Below, piece after piece: positions 7,996 to 16,196 of a stretch of DNA of 64,000 nt. How positions within the stretch are numbered: position 1 is the stretch's first letter; the number at the start of each line of letters is the position of its first letter. This stretch comes from Mogibacterium sp. (GTDB lineage: Bacteria > Bacillota > Clostridia > Peptostreptococcales > Anaerovoracaceae). The stretch lies in assembly GCA_016775335.1 (NCBI GenBank), contig JAEUGJ010000030.1, positions 23,293-87,292 on the forward strand, in the 5' to 3' direction. Below the pieces are notes generated by a model. That model was given only the letters and a program-made list of their open reading frames with translations. It was not told the origin of the DNA and made no database searches. Made by a program: the position numbers and the translations under genes.

Positions 7996-9282
7996 ATGAA
8001 TATTCTGAGCGTTACAACCCAGAAACCTCACTCCACCGGAAGCGGCACCTATCTGTCCGAAGTAGTTCGAGCTCTGGATCGTCAGGGACACCGGCAGTCT
8101 GTTGTTGCCGGAATCTACCATTCCGATATCGTCAATTTTCCGGAGGGAGTCACTTTCCATCCGGTATATTATACGGCTCCGGGGGAATCCCCTCTGCCGG
8201 GAGACTTGGACTTCCCGGTTCTTGGCATGTCGGACCGGATGCCTTATCCGTCCACCCGCTACTCCCGGCTCACCCGGGAACAGCTCGGAGCGCTGGAGAA
8301 AGCCTTTATTTCTGCGGTAGGCGAAGCGATTGACCGGCTCCGGCCGGATATCATCCTGTGCCACCACCTGTACCTTCTCACCGCCACCCTCCGAAAAGCC
8401 TTTCCGGAGCAGCGAATCTACGGCATCTGCCACGGCTCCGACCTTCGCCAGATGCAGAATCTTTGCTGCGGAGAAGCCGGTTACGGAAAAGAACCTTTCT
8501 GCGCGAAAGATATTCAGGAGAGCATTCGAGGCTTGAATCGGATCTTTGCCCTCCACCAGGCCCAGAAAAAAACAATCATGGATTGCTTCCGGCTTCCGGC
8601 AGAACAGGTATCCGTCATCGGAACCGGATATAACGACAAAATCTTCTTCCCGAGGGAGGCGGATGCTTCTGCAGCGGAAGGACCGCACCGGTTCATCTAC
8701 GCCGGGAAAATCTGCCGGGAGAAAGGCATTCCGGAACTGCTGGATGCACTGGAACAGCTCCGCAAAGAGACGGACCTTCCCTTTGAGCTTCATCTGGCGG
8801 GAGGCTGCACCGATTCCGCATTGTGGACCCGGCTGAACCCGGGCCGGAATCAGCCGCCGAAGGCCGGCGCAATTACCGCCTGTTCCTTCCCCATTCAATA
8901 TCACGGCCTGCTGAGTCAAGAAGTGCTGGCGGATCTGTACCGGAATTGCCACACCTTCGTCCTTCCCTCTTATTTCGAGGGACTGCCGCTGGTTCTGATT
9001 GAAGCCATGGCCTGCGGGCTGAACACCCTGTGCAACGACCTGCCGGGGGTTCGGGAATGGCTGCGCGCCGAAATTCCGGAGAACGCCACCCGCTTCATCC
9101 CCATGCCGCCGCTGATTTCATCGGACCGGCCGGATTCGGATGCGCTGCCGCAATATGTTTTTACCCTGAAGACCGCCCTAAAAGAAATTTTGGAGGAGTC
9201 GCAGGCTTCCGGTCAAACCCGGCGCATTCCGGACACTTCCGGGGCCTCCTGGGACGCCGTGGCAAAACGTATTGTTTTTTAA
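7996..9282 (+). CDS. Glycosyltransferase family 4 (GT-B)
   Basis: The protein has 428 residues. The N-terminal Rossmann domain starts MNILSVTTQKPHSTGSGTYLSE, where an acceptor-binding glycine loop is expected. The C-terminal domain has FIYAGKICREKGIPELLDAL (near 234-253) and FVLPSYFEGLPLVLIEAMACG (about 320-340), which includes the EX7E motif of retaining GT4 enzymes that use nucleotide-diphospho-sugars. No signal or membrane segment is visible, so it acts in the cytoplasm or at the inner membrane face. It has its own promoter and no sugar genes beside it, so the product (glycolipid, glycan or small thiol conjugate) is unknown. AGGAGG-like GGAGG precedes the ATG. Confidence 0.85.
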   Translation: MNILSVTTQKPHSTGSGTYLSEVVRALDRQGHRQSVVAGIYHSDIVNFPEGVTFHPVYYTAPGESPLPGDLDFPVLGMSDRMPYPSTRYSRLTREQLGALEKAFISAVGEAIDRLRPDIILCHHLYLLTATLRKAFPEQRIYGICHGSDLRQMQNLCCGEAGYGKEPFCAKDIQESIRGLNRIFALHQAQKKTIMDCFRLPAEQVSVIGTGYNDKIFFPREADASAAEGPHRFIYAGKICREKGIPELLDALEQLRKETDLPFELHLAGGCTDSALWTRLNPGRNQPPKAGAITACSFPIQYHGLLSQEVLADLYRNCHTFVLPSYFEGLPLVLIEAMACGLNTLCNDLPGVREWLRAEIPENATRFIPMPPLISSDRPDSDALPQYVFTLKTALKEILEESQASGQTRRIPDTSGASWDAVAKRIVF

Positions 9283-9311
9283 ACAATCAACATATTCCGC
9301 GGAAACCGGAA

Positions 9312-9320
9312 TGATATAAT
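9312..9320 (+). promoter_or_regulatory. Extended -10 promoter of the class II aldolase-fold gene
   Basis: TGATATAAT (9312-9320) is a perfect -10 box with the extended TG element. No good -35 box is seen at the right distance. The ATG follows 37 bp further on behind AGGGAGA. Confidence 0.55.
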
Positions 9321-9356
9321 AGAAAACAGAGAAAACCAAAGCAAGGGAGAGACAAC

Positions 9357-10556
9357 ATGGATATTAATACAGCAAAAGAAGCGCTGCTGAAACGCTCGAA
9401 CGCATTTCGGGAGCGGTACTTTACTGCATACGGACAACTGGTGCTTCGGGTGAATGAGGAAACCTATATTTCTTCGCGTGAGAACCTTCGCCTGTCCAAG
9501 CTGACGGAGAAGGATTTTGAGTTGTTCGACATCAACACCGGAGATATCGGCCGGATTTTTTCATCTCGGGACGATATCAACGCCATCGTGTTCATATGCA
9601 CGGAAGCCGCCGTGCGCTTTTCCAAAGAGAATCAGATAATGTGGCCGGCGCTGGACGACCTGGCTCAGATTATCGGGCCGGATGTGACCGTCTGTCCGGA
9701 CGGAACTGCAAGAACCCTGCTGAAAGCCCTGCGAAATCGCCGAGGCTGCTTCATTCAGGGATCTGGTATCATCGCTGTCGGTGAGACCATCGAGGAGGCC
9801 ATTGCCGGCGCCCGCATCCTGGAGAAAAGTGCCGAAGCGGAGATATACTCCGGCAGACTGAACGGACTCCAATATCTGGATCCGGCGGCCGCCCAGGAGC
9901 TTCATAAATATTACGACGGAAGCTATTCCAAGGTGAACCAAAAGGAAAAGGTGGATTTCATCAGCAGCGGTGCGGAAGAATTCCGGCTGCGGAACCGAAT
10001 CATCGACTGCGGCAAGGATATGAGCCGTTCCGAGCTGGTGCAGGGTTCCTGGGGAAACATTTCCCTCCGATTGAACCCGGATACCATGCTGATTACTCCG
10101 TCGGGCATGGACTATTTTTCCATCCGTACGGAAGACATCGTTCGCATGAACATCCACGACCTGAAATACGGCATGCAGAGAAAGCCGTCTTCGGAGTTCC
10201 GCCTGCACGCCGCGCTGTACCGCCGGTATCCGGAGTGCAACGCCATCATCCACACCCATTCCAACGGTATCAGCGCCTTCGCCGCCGCCCACGCCGGCTT
10301 CCGGATTTCGGAACCGCCGATGGATCGGCTGATCGGCGACATGCATTGCAGCGAATATCAAACACCTGGAACGGATGAGCTGTGCGACAGCATCATGGAT
10401 GCCATTGAAGGCAGCCACGCCTGCATCATCGCCAACCACGGCGCGATTTTCTACGGAAACGACCTGGACGTGACGCTGGCCATCGCCAATGCGGTGGAAT
10501 CCAGAGCCTGCAACCTGCTGGGATTCGGTCAGCGGCCGGATACGGAAGAGGAGTAA
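9357..10556 (+). CDS. Class II aldolase/adducin protein with a degenerate duplicated N-terminal domain
   Basis: The protein has 399 residues, about twice the usual length. The C-terminal half (about 205-399) is a full class II aldolase domain: GSWGNISLRL, ITPSGMDYFSI, the metal ligands in IHTHSNGISAFAAA, and ANHGAIFYGND. The N-terminal half (about 15-190) follows the same fold order (YGQLVLRV, then AIVFICTEAAVRF, then GCFIQGSGIIAVGETIEEAI) but lacks the HTH metal histidines, so it looks like a degenerate copy. Active family members are zinc-dependent sugar-phosphate aldolases, epimerases or decarboxylases. The substrate is unknown. A cupin gene follows 69 bp downstream. Confidence 0.85.
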   Translation: MDINTAKEALLKRSNAFRERYFTAYGQLVLRVNEETYISSRENLRLSKLTEKDFELFDINTGDIGRIFSSRDDINAIVFICTEAAVRFSKENQIMWPALDDLAQIIGPDVTVCPDGTARTLLKALRNRRGCFIQGSGIIAVGETIEEAIAGARILEKSAEAEIYSGRLNGLQYLDPAAAQELHKYYDGSYSKVNQKEKVDFISSGAEEFRLRNRIIDCGKDMSRSELVQGSWGNISLRLNPDTMLITPSGMDYFSIRTEDIVRMNIHDLKYGMQRKPSSEFRLHAALYRRYPECNAIIHTHSNGISAFAAAHAGFRISEPPMDRLIGDMHCSEYQTPGTDELCDSIMDAIEGSHACIIANHGAIFYGNDLDVTLAIANAVESRACNLLGFGQRPDTEEE

Positions 10557-10625
10557 TTTCTCGAAAAAAGTCGCAGGCATTCACTTCGTTCATATTATTT
10601 TGAAAATGCAAGGAGGGTATTGAAC

Positions 10626-10982
10626 ATGAGTATTATTCGAAGAAAAGAAGATCGAAAGAAAGTTGTAAAGGAAGAAGTCCAGAAGGGACCGGGGCATCTG
10701 ATTTCGCTGGTAGGCGTGGAGCAGGATTCCGAGATGTGGAACCGGGGCCGCATGCTGAACGAGAACGTGCTGGAGAAGGATTGCGGCGTGGGATACCACG
10801 TGCATCAGGGAGACGGCGAGATTTACGTCATCCTTTCCGGCGAAGCGGAATACAACGACAACGGTACTGTCACCACCGTCAAGGCGGGGGACATCACCTT
10901 CACCGGTCCGGGAGAAGGCCACGCCATCACCAACCGCAAGGATGAGCCGATGAGCTTTATGGCCATCATCCTGTACGAATAG
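10626..10982 (+). CDS. Small cupin-domain protein
   Basis: The protein has 118 residues and forms one cupin barrel. Motif 1 is visible as GYHVHQGDGEIYVILSGEAEY (about 57-77), with two His and a Glu that can bind a metal. Motif 2 is GDITFTGPGEGHAITN (about 88-103). I place the start at the ATG at 10626 because AGGAGG lies nine bases upstream; a TTG two codons earlier is also in frame. Single-domain cupins include isomerases, dioxygenases and sugar-binding proteins. The gene is probably co-transcribed with the aldolase-fold gene and ends in a strong terminator. Confidence 0.85.
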   Translation: MSIIRRKEDRKKVVKEEVQKGPGHLISLVGVEQDSEMWNRGRMLNENVLEKDCGVGYHVHQGDGEIYVILSGEAEYNDNGTVTTVKAGDITFTGPGEGHAITNRKDEPMSFMAIILYE

Positions 10983-10989
10983 AGACGAA

Positions 10990-11025
10990 AGGCATCCGAG
11001 GGATTTTCCCCGGATGCCTCTTTTT
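10990..11025 (+). terminator. Intrinsic terminator after the cupin gene
   Basis: AGGCATCCG pairs with CGGATGCCT around a short loop and is followed by TTTTT. The hairpin starts 8 bp after the cupin stop. Confidence 0.9.
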
Positions 11026-11057
11026 ATCGTGTAAATTTGCACGGTGTGCCGCACCGC

Positions 11058-12419
11058 CTAGTTCGCATTGCCGGAAGTCTCCGGCCGATTGCGGATTTTT
11101 TTTATGGAAATGAAGTAGGCCGCAATCATCACCACCATGGTGATGAGCCAGCTCACCGGATAGACCGCCATCAGGGTGTACCAGGTGTGGGAATGCCGAA
11201 AAACGGTGTACACCCACAGAATTCGTGTTCCGCAGACGCCGATAAAAGTAACCGCCGCCGGGACCATAGAGATTCCGTAGCCCCGCATCGCGCCGGAAAG
11301 GACTTCGTTTACCACGTTCAAGGCCTGGGTGGAAAGCAGAATCGCAGCGCGGATGTAGCCGAAACGGATGACCGCCGGATCCGAATTGAAGATTGCCAGA
11401 ATCTGATGCCCGAAAATAATCAGCACCGCTGCCACGGACATGGCGCATACTTCGTCCAGAAGCAGTGCCTGACGGGTGATTTTGCGGCACCGCGGGAGAT
11501 TCCCGGCACCGTAGTTCTGACCCACAAAGGTAACCGCCGCTTGGGCGAAGGAGTTCAGGATGTAATATCCCAGCACTTCCATATTAAAGGCCGCCGCGGA
11601 GCCCGCTACCACATCCGGTCCCAGGCTGTTGATGGCCGACTGGATGACCAGATTGGAAATGGAAAAGACCACGCCCTGGAGTCCCGACGGAACGCCGATT
11701 CGAAGGATGTCCTTCAGAATTGACCCCTCCAGGCGGAAGCTTCCCTTCTGCAGGCGAATGGCGCTCTTTGCCCGGCACAGGTGCCAAAACAGGAGCCCGG
11801 CGCTGACGCCGTTGGACAGCACCGTGGCCAACGCCACGCCCGCCACGTCCATCTTCAATACGATGACAAAGAAGAGATTCAGAACAACGTTCAGGACGCC
11901 GGAAATCATCAGGCATCGCAGCGGAGTTGCCGTGTCCCCCTGACTCCGGAAAATGGCCGCCTCAAAATTATAGAGCATGATAAAAATCATCCCCATAAAA
12001 TAAATGCGAAGATATTTTACCGCCATGGGTGCGATGACTGCCGGCGTATCCAACAGATTGATCATTGGACCGGCAATAACCTGCCCGACGCAAGTGACAA
12101 ACACTCCGCAAATAATCGCCAGCACCATGGCCGTGTGAACGGATTCCCGAATCTTCCGTTCGTCTTGCTGACCGGTAAAATTCGCAATAATCACGTTGGC
12201 ACCGATGGATATTCCCACGAACAGGTTTACCGTCAGTGCGATGACCGGACTGTTGCAGCCCACCGCCGCCATGGCGTGCTTTCCCGCAAACTGGCCGATG
12301 ACCGCAATATCCGCTGCGTTGAAGAGCTGCTGCAGAATACTGGTCATGGCCAGAGGAATGGCGAAGGCCATCAACTTCGGTGCGATGCTTCCATTCAGCA
12401 AATCCGGCTGTTCTTTCAC
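11058..12419 (-). CDS. MATE-family multidrug/organic cation exporter
   Basis: The protein has 453 residues in two homologous six-helix bundles. Family signatures are PLAMTSILQQLFNAADIAVIGQFAG (residues about 19-43), AVGCNSPVIALTVNLFVGISIG, and the second-half counterpart near FNMEVLGYYILNSFAQAAVTFVGQNYGAG. MATE proteins export drugs or metabolites using H+ or Na+ gradients. The start codon is GTG with a weak Shine-Dalgarno (AGGA only three bases away), so the true start may differ slightly. It lies 42 bp downstream of the C_GCAxxG_C_C gene and may be co-transcribed with it. Confidence 0.9.
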   Translation of the reverse strand: MKEQPDLLNGSIAPKLMAFAIPLAMTSILQQLFNAADIAVIGQFAGKHAMAAVGCNSPVIALTVNLFVGISIGANVIIANFTGQQDERKIRESVHTAMVLAIICGVFVTCVGQVIAGPMINLLDTPAVIAPMAVKYLRIYFMGMIFIMLYNFEAAIFRSQGDTATPLRCLMISGVLNVVLNLFFVIVLKMDVAGVALATVLSNGVSAGLLFWHLCRAKSAIRLQKGSFRLEGSILKDILRIGVPSGLQGVVFSISNLVIQSAINSLGPDVVAGSAAAFNMEVLGYYILNSFAQAAVTFVGQNYGAGNLPRCRKITRQALLLDEVCAMSVAAVLIIFGHQILAIFNSDPAVIRFGYIRAAILLSTQALNVVNEVLSGAMRGYGISMVPAAVTFIGVCGTRILWVYTVFRHSHTWYTLMAVYPVSWLITMVVMIAAYFISIKKIRNRPETSGNAN

Positions 12420-12461
12420 TTTCCTGCTAAACGTAAAGATCCCCCCAATCTTTTTTTATTA

Positions 12462-12866
12462 TTAAAGGCCCAGGACTTCTTCCACAACTTCTACGGCGTA
12501 TCCGATGCAGTCCGGGCAGGAACATAGCACTTCTCCGCCGTCCAGGCCTTTCAAATCCTTGCAGATCAGGCCGCCGGTCTTCGCCACGAATTTCTCTTTC
12601 ATTTCTTTGGCAATCTTGTAGGTGGACGCTTTGGTTCCCGGCGCCTCCAGGTTGCCGTCGCTGTTCTTCAGGCCTGCCAGCATGATGGCGCCGCTGAGTG
12701 CGCCGCAGATGCCTTCACCGCATCCGGCACCAAAGCCAAAGCCTTCGCTGATGCGGAACAGGACCTCCTTGTCCTCCCCGATTTCATCGGCGAATGCCAG
12801 GAGCACCGCCTGTGCGCAGTTGTACTTGCTGTTGTGCAGATAATCTGCCAATTCTTTCTTATTCAT
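12462..12866 (-). CDS. C_GCAxxG_C_C family probable redox protein
   Basis: The 134-residue protein carries the family-defining cysteines: YNCAQAV (Cys 17), GAGCGEGICGALSGA (about 47-61), then LICKDL and CSCPDCIGY near the C-terminus. Members are small anaerobe proteins thought to be redox-active or to bind a metal cluster; no biochemical role is established. AGGAGG precedes the ATG. The MATE exporter follows 42 bp downstream. Confidence 0.85.
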   Translation of the reverse strand: MNKKELADYLHNSKYNCAQAVLLAFADEIGEDKEVLFRISEGFGFGAGCGEGICGALSGAIMLAGLKNSDGNLEAPGTKASTYKIAKEMKEKFVAKTGGLICKDLKGLDGGEVLCSCPDCIGYAVEVVEEVLGL

Positions 12867-12935
12867 ATGTTCCTCCTATTATTTTCATTGTTTTTTTATA
12901 ACGTTTTAAGCTGCACTCTCCGGGAAATATTCATC

Positions 12936-13964
12936 CTACAGAAGTTCCGCTAGCCGGAAAACCTGTTCCGGCTTCGTCGCCCAGCTGGTGCAGAAACGGA
13001 TGACCGAGTGGGTATCGTCATACTTCTGCATGTAGCTGAATACCACCTTCTGCCGGAGGGCTTCCATTTTACGGTTTTCGATAATGACAAACTGCTGGTT
13101 CGTCGGTGACTCGAAGTAAAACGAATATTTTTTTTCGTGAAGAATCATCTTCAGCATCTCCGCCGTCTCGATGGCATTCTGCCCCAGCTTATAGTAGAGG
13201 TTGTCCCGGAACAGCTCCGCGAACTGGATGCCCAGCAGTCTCCCCTTTGCAATCAGGGCACCGTGCTGCTTTATCTGTGTCACAAAATGCGGCGGCGTAT
13301 TGTGCTTTGTGAATACCAAAGCTTCACCGCAAAGCGCCCCCACCTTCGTTCCGCCGATGTAGAATACGTCAGTCAGACGAGCGATGTCACTGAGGGTCAC
13401 GTTGTTCTCGTGGCTGGCCAGGGCGTATCCCAGGCGTGCACCGTCCAGGTACAGCGGAATCTTGTACTTCCGGCAAATCAGGCTCAGGGCCTCCAGTTCC
13501 CGGCGGGTGTACAGCGCACCGTACTCCGTCGGCTGGGAAATGTACAGCATGCCCGGAAATACCATGTGCTCATGATTTCCGTCCTGATAAAAATCTTCAA
13601 TCAGATTCTTTACTTCCATCGGATTCACTTTGCCGCCGTTGTGCATCGGTACCGTCAAGACTTTATGGCCGGAATACTCGATGGCGCCGGCTTCGTGGAC
13701 GCTGACATGGCCGGTTTCTGCGGCGATCACACCTTCATACGGCTGCAGCATGGTGTCGATAACCACCTGGTTCGTCTGGGTTCCGCCGGAAAGGAAATAG
13801 ATATCCGCATCCGGTACGCCGATGGCCTGGCGAATGCGAGTTCTGGCCTCTTCGCAGAACGGATCGTTTCCGTAGCCGGTCACCTGCTGCAAATCCGTGG
13901 ACACCAATCTTTTCAATATTCTGGAGTGAGCTCCCTCACTGTAGTCGTTCTCAAATGATAGCAT
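12936..13964 (-). CDS. Threonine aldolase-like PLP-dependent beta-eliminating lyase
   Basis: From the ATG at 13962-13964, chosen because GGGGAG lies seven bases upstream, the protein has 342 residues. It belongs to the fold-type I PLP family: FLSGGTQTNQVVIDTML (cofactor phosphate loop), ETGHVSVHEAGAIEYSGHKV, LYLDGARLGYAL (Asp for the pyridine nitrogen) and FYIGGTKVGALCGEALVF, where the Lys in GGTK is the probable Schiff-base residue. Low-specificity L-threonine aldolases split threonine or allo-threonine to glycine and acetaldehyde. It has its own promoter (14010-14039) and no clear operon partner. Confidence 0.9.
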   Translation of the reverse strand: MLSFENDYSEGAHSRILKRLVSTDLQQVTGYGNDPFCEEARTRIRQAIGVPDADIYFLSGGTQTNQVVIDTMLQPYEGVIAAETGHVSVHEAGAIEYSGHKVLTVPMHNGGKVNPMEVKNLIEDFYQDGNHEHMVFPGMLYISQPTEYGALYTRRELEALSLICRKYKIPLYLDGARLGYALASHENNVTLSDIARLTDVFYIGGTKVGALCGEALVFTKHNTPPHFVTQIKQHGALIAKGRLLGIQFAELFRDNLYYKLGQNAIETAEMLKMILHEKKYSFYFESPTNQQFVIIENRKMEALRQKVVFSYMQKYDDTHSVIRFCTSWATKPEQVFRLAELL

Positions 13965-14009
13965 ATTCTTTCTCCCCAAAGTCTTTAAATTTTTACTGAA
14001 CTGACTTTA

Positions 14010-14039
14010 ATATTATCGCACTTACCGGGGGTTCTGCAA
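14010..14039 (-). promoter_or_regulatory. Promoter of the threonine aldolase-like gene
   Basis: On the minus strand TTGCAG (14034-14039) and TAATAT (14010-14015) are 18 bp apart, about 45 bp above the ATG. Confidence 0.5.
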
Positions 14040-14154
14040 ACTAATTTGTGTGAAAATATTTTAAAAATTATTCTCTAGTTGTTTTGCGGCGGTCCCGCCG
14101 GGGGCGTCGCCATACTTGCAGGGCGTTCGCCGGCCCCGGATATTTTAGATATGG

Positions 14155-14180
14155 AAAAAACCTGAAGCCCAAGCTTCAGG
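14155..14180 (-). terminator. Terminator of tRNA-Glu
   Basis: CCTGAAGC-TTGG-GCTTCAGG on the minus strand is a perfect 8-bp hairpin (14161-14180) followed by six T (14155-14160), eight bases after the encoded CCA of the tRNA. Confidence 0.92.
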
Positions 14181-14188
14181 TTTCCGAT

Positions 14189-14263
14189 TGGTAGCGTATT
14201 GGGGAATCGAACCCCAGATTCAGCCGTGAGAGGGCTGCGTCTTAACCTCTTGACCAATACGCC
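14189..14263 (-). tRNA. tRNA-Glu (anticodon CUC)
   Basis: Read on the minus strand the gene folds into a complete cloverleaf. The 7-bp acceptor pairs GGCGTAT with ATACGCT, with a G-U at the first pair. The anticodon stem is CAGCC/GGCTG around the loop CTCTCAC, giving anticodon CTC at 14228-14230. The T arm is TGGGG-TTCGATT-CCCCA, and the 3' CCA is encoded (14189-14191). It reads GAG glutamate codons. A promoter (14302-14330) and an intrinsic terminator flank it, so it is a single-gene transcript. Confidence 0.95.
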
Positions 14264-14301
14264 ATATTTATTAACTATTTACGCTGTTCAACGCAAGATT
14301 T

Positions 14302-14330
14302 ATTATACAGAAGAAGCACCCTCTTGTCCA
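14302..14330 (-). promoter_or_regulatory. tRNA-Glu promoter
   Basis: On the minus strand TGGACA (14325-14330) and a perfect TATAAT (14302-14307) are 17 bp apart, placing the start about 30 bp before the mature tRNA. Confidence 0.7.
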
Positions 14331-14400
14331 GTACTTTTTTTATTTTTTTCAAAATTATTTTTTGGGTTAGTTGTAAAAGCAACTTCACCGAACTGAACGC

Positions 14401-14833
14401 GCGCTAACCACAGGCTGGGAAATTCAGAAATGGCGGCCTGGGGCCGGCGCCGGTTTGCGCTCGCCTCCCCGCTAGGCCTTTGTTCTCGGTTTTCGTGCGC
14501 AAACCTCGGGCCGCGAATTTCGATATGGCGACCCGGGGGCCGGCGCCGGTTTGCGCTCGCCTCCCCGCTAAGCCTTTGACTTCGGTTTTCGTGCGCAAAC
14601 TTCGGGCCGTGAATTTCATAAAAGGCGGCCCGGGGGCTGGCGCCGGTTTGCGCTCACCTCCCCGCTAGGCCTTTGTTCTCGGTTTTTGTGCGCAAACCTC
14701 GGGCCGCGAATTTCGATATGGCGGCCCAGGGGCTGGGGCCGGTTTGCGCTCGCCTACCCGCTAAGCCTTTGACTTCGGTTTTTGTGCGCAAACCTCGGGC
14801 CGGGAATTTCGATATGGCGGCCCGGGGGCCGGC
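14401..14833. repeat. Tandem repeat array, family A (about 96-bp units)
   Basis: Four full units begin at 14451, 14547, 14644 and 14740 (spacing 96, 97, 96 and 94 bp), preceded by a partial unit from 14401. Each unit contains the inverted repeat GGTTTGCGC...GCGCAAACC enclosing the core CCCCGCTAGGCCTTTG. Units 1 and 3 share one core variant (TAGGCC, TTCTCGG) and units 2 and 4 another (TAAGCC, ACTTCGG), so the array grew as a dimer of about 193 bp. Small open frames exist on both strands but look like by-products of the repeat. There are no variable spacers, so this is not a CRISPR array. Confidence 0.9.
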
Positions 14834-15288
14834 CGGTTTGCTCCCCGCTCCCCGCTACCCCTTGTACCTTCGTCTCGGGGAGCAAAATCTTCACACAACT
14901 CCCGACCGGAATGTACAGTTTCGCCGGCGATTAGGCCGGCCGGTTTGCTCCCCGTCCCCCGCTAGGCCTTATGCCTTCGTCAAGGGGAGCAAAATCTTCA
15001 CACAACTCCCGGCCGGAAAGCGCAGTTTCGCCGGCGGTCGGGCCGGCCGGTTTGCTCCCCGTCCCCCGCTAGGCCTTATGTCTTCGTCAAGGGGAGCAAA
15101 ATCTTCACACAACTCCCGGCCGGAAAACGCAGTTTCGCCGGCGGTCGGGCCGGCCGGTTTGCTCCCCGTCCCCCGCTAGGCCTTATGTCTTCGTCAAGGT
15201 GAGCAAAATCTTCACACAACTCCCGGCCGAGAAGCGCAGTCCCGCCGGCGATCGGGCCGGCCGGTTTGCTCCCCGCTTCCGCTTAAAC
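14834..15288. repeat. Tandem repeat array, family B (107-bp units)
   Basis: Units begin at 14834, 14941, 15048 and 15155, exactly 107 bp apart. A truncated fifth begins at 15262 and runs into the panC stop codon. Each has the inverted repeat TTTGCTCCCC...GGGGAGCAAA around a loop with CCCCGCTAGGCCTTATG, then a second part with CACACAACTCCCGGCCGG. The array directly continues family A and shares its loop core, but the inner stem bases differ on both arms together. Unit 4 has one arm change (GGTGAGCAAA) that breaks a pair. Nothing protein-coding is supported. Confidence 0.9.
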
Positions 15289-16158
15289 CTATCCTTCGAA
15301 GGAAATCTCCGGGTCGCCCACGGTAAAGTTGTCAATCAGGCGGGTGGTGCCGATGCGAACGGCCATGGCCACCAGGTCCCCTTCCTTGAAGGTTTCCACC
15401 GGCTGCATGCTTTCGCCGTCAACCACCTCAACATATTCCACGTCTGCCCTCGGTTCCTCTGCCAGACGTGCCTTCATGGATGCCAGCAGTTCCGCGGAGC
15501 TTCGAACCCCGGAAGCTACCAGATCCTGGCCCTTTCGAACGGAACGGGACAGCACCAACGCCGCTTTTCGTTCCTCCGGGCTGAGGTAGGTGTTCCGGGA
15601 ACTCTTTGCCAAGCCGTCCTGCTCCCGGACGATTGGGCAGCCGATTACTTCCACGTCAAAATTCAGATCCCGAACCATCCGGCGAATGATGGCCAGCTGC
15701 TGAGCATCCTTCTGTCCGAAATAGATTCGGTCCGGCGTTACCGTGTTCAGGAGTTTGGCAATAACGGTACACACGCCACGGAAGTGAATCGGGCGGGTTT
15801 TGCCGCACAGGGTTTCCGAAAGCTCGTTCATATCCACGAAGGTGGTGAAATCCGGAGCGTACATTTCCGAAGGTTCCGGATGGAATACCAGGTCCACACC
15901 GTGCGCTTCCAAGAGCTGGCAGTCGTGCTCAAAATCTCTCGGATAGGTCGCCAGATCCTCGTTCGGTCCGAACTGAATCGGATTGACGAAAACCGAAGCC
16001 ACCACCTTGTCATTTCCGGCTCTCGCCGCATCCATCAGGGACGCATGACCCTCATGCAAGTATCCCATGGTCGGGCACAGGCCCACGGTGAGACCCGCCT
16101 TCTTCCATTCCTTAACCTGCTTTCTCAGTTTATCGATTGTATTAATTACCTGAATCAT
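15289..16158 (-). CDS. panC: Pantothenate synthetase (pantoate-beta-alanine ligase)
   Basis: The protein has 289 residues, the normal length. It contains VGLCPTMGYLHEGHASLMDAA (ATP-binding HxGH-type signature, about 25-45), VFVNPIQFGPNEDLATYPRD, YFGQKDAQQLAIIRRM and the KSSRNTYLS segment near 187-195. It joins pantoate and beta-alanine in an ATP-dependent cytoplasmic reaction to form pantothenate, the precursor of CoA. The gene follows panB by 38 bp. AGAGGC precedes the ATG. The stop codon directly abuts the tandem repeat array, so no separate terminator is seen. panD is not in the window. Confidence 0.97.
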   Translation of the reverse strand: MIQVINTIDKLRKQVKEWKKAGLTVGLCPTMGYLHEGHASLMDAARAGNDKVVASVFVNPIQFGPNEDLATYPRDFEHDCQLLEAHGVDLVFHPEPSEMYAPDFTTFVDMNELSETLCGKTRPIHFRGVCTVIAKLLNTVTPDRIYFGQKDAQQLAIIRRMVRDLNFDVEVIGCPIVREQDGLAKSSRNTYLSPEERKAALVLSRSVRKGQDLVASGVRSSAELLASMKARLAEEPRADVEYVEVVDGESMQPVETFKEGDLVAMAVRIGTTRLIDNFTVGDPEISFEG

Positions 16159-16196
16159 TTTTTGCCTCTTTTCTTCTTTTTTCTTCTTTATTTCTG

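Noticed and set aside
14404..15179. Repeat-encoded proteins on both strands (Arg-rich frames)
   Set aside because: They exist only because the repeat lacks stops in some frames; no ribosome-binding sites, and family B shifts the reading frame.
14401..15288. CRISPR array
   Set aside because: Units are contiguous and almost identical throughout, with no unique spacers, and no cas genes are present.
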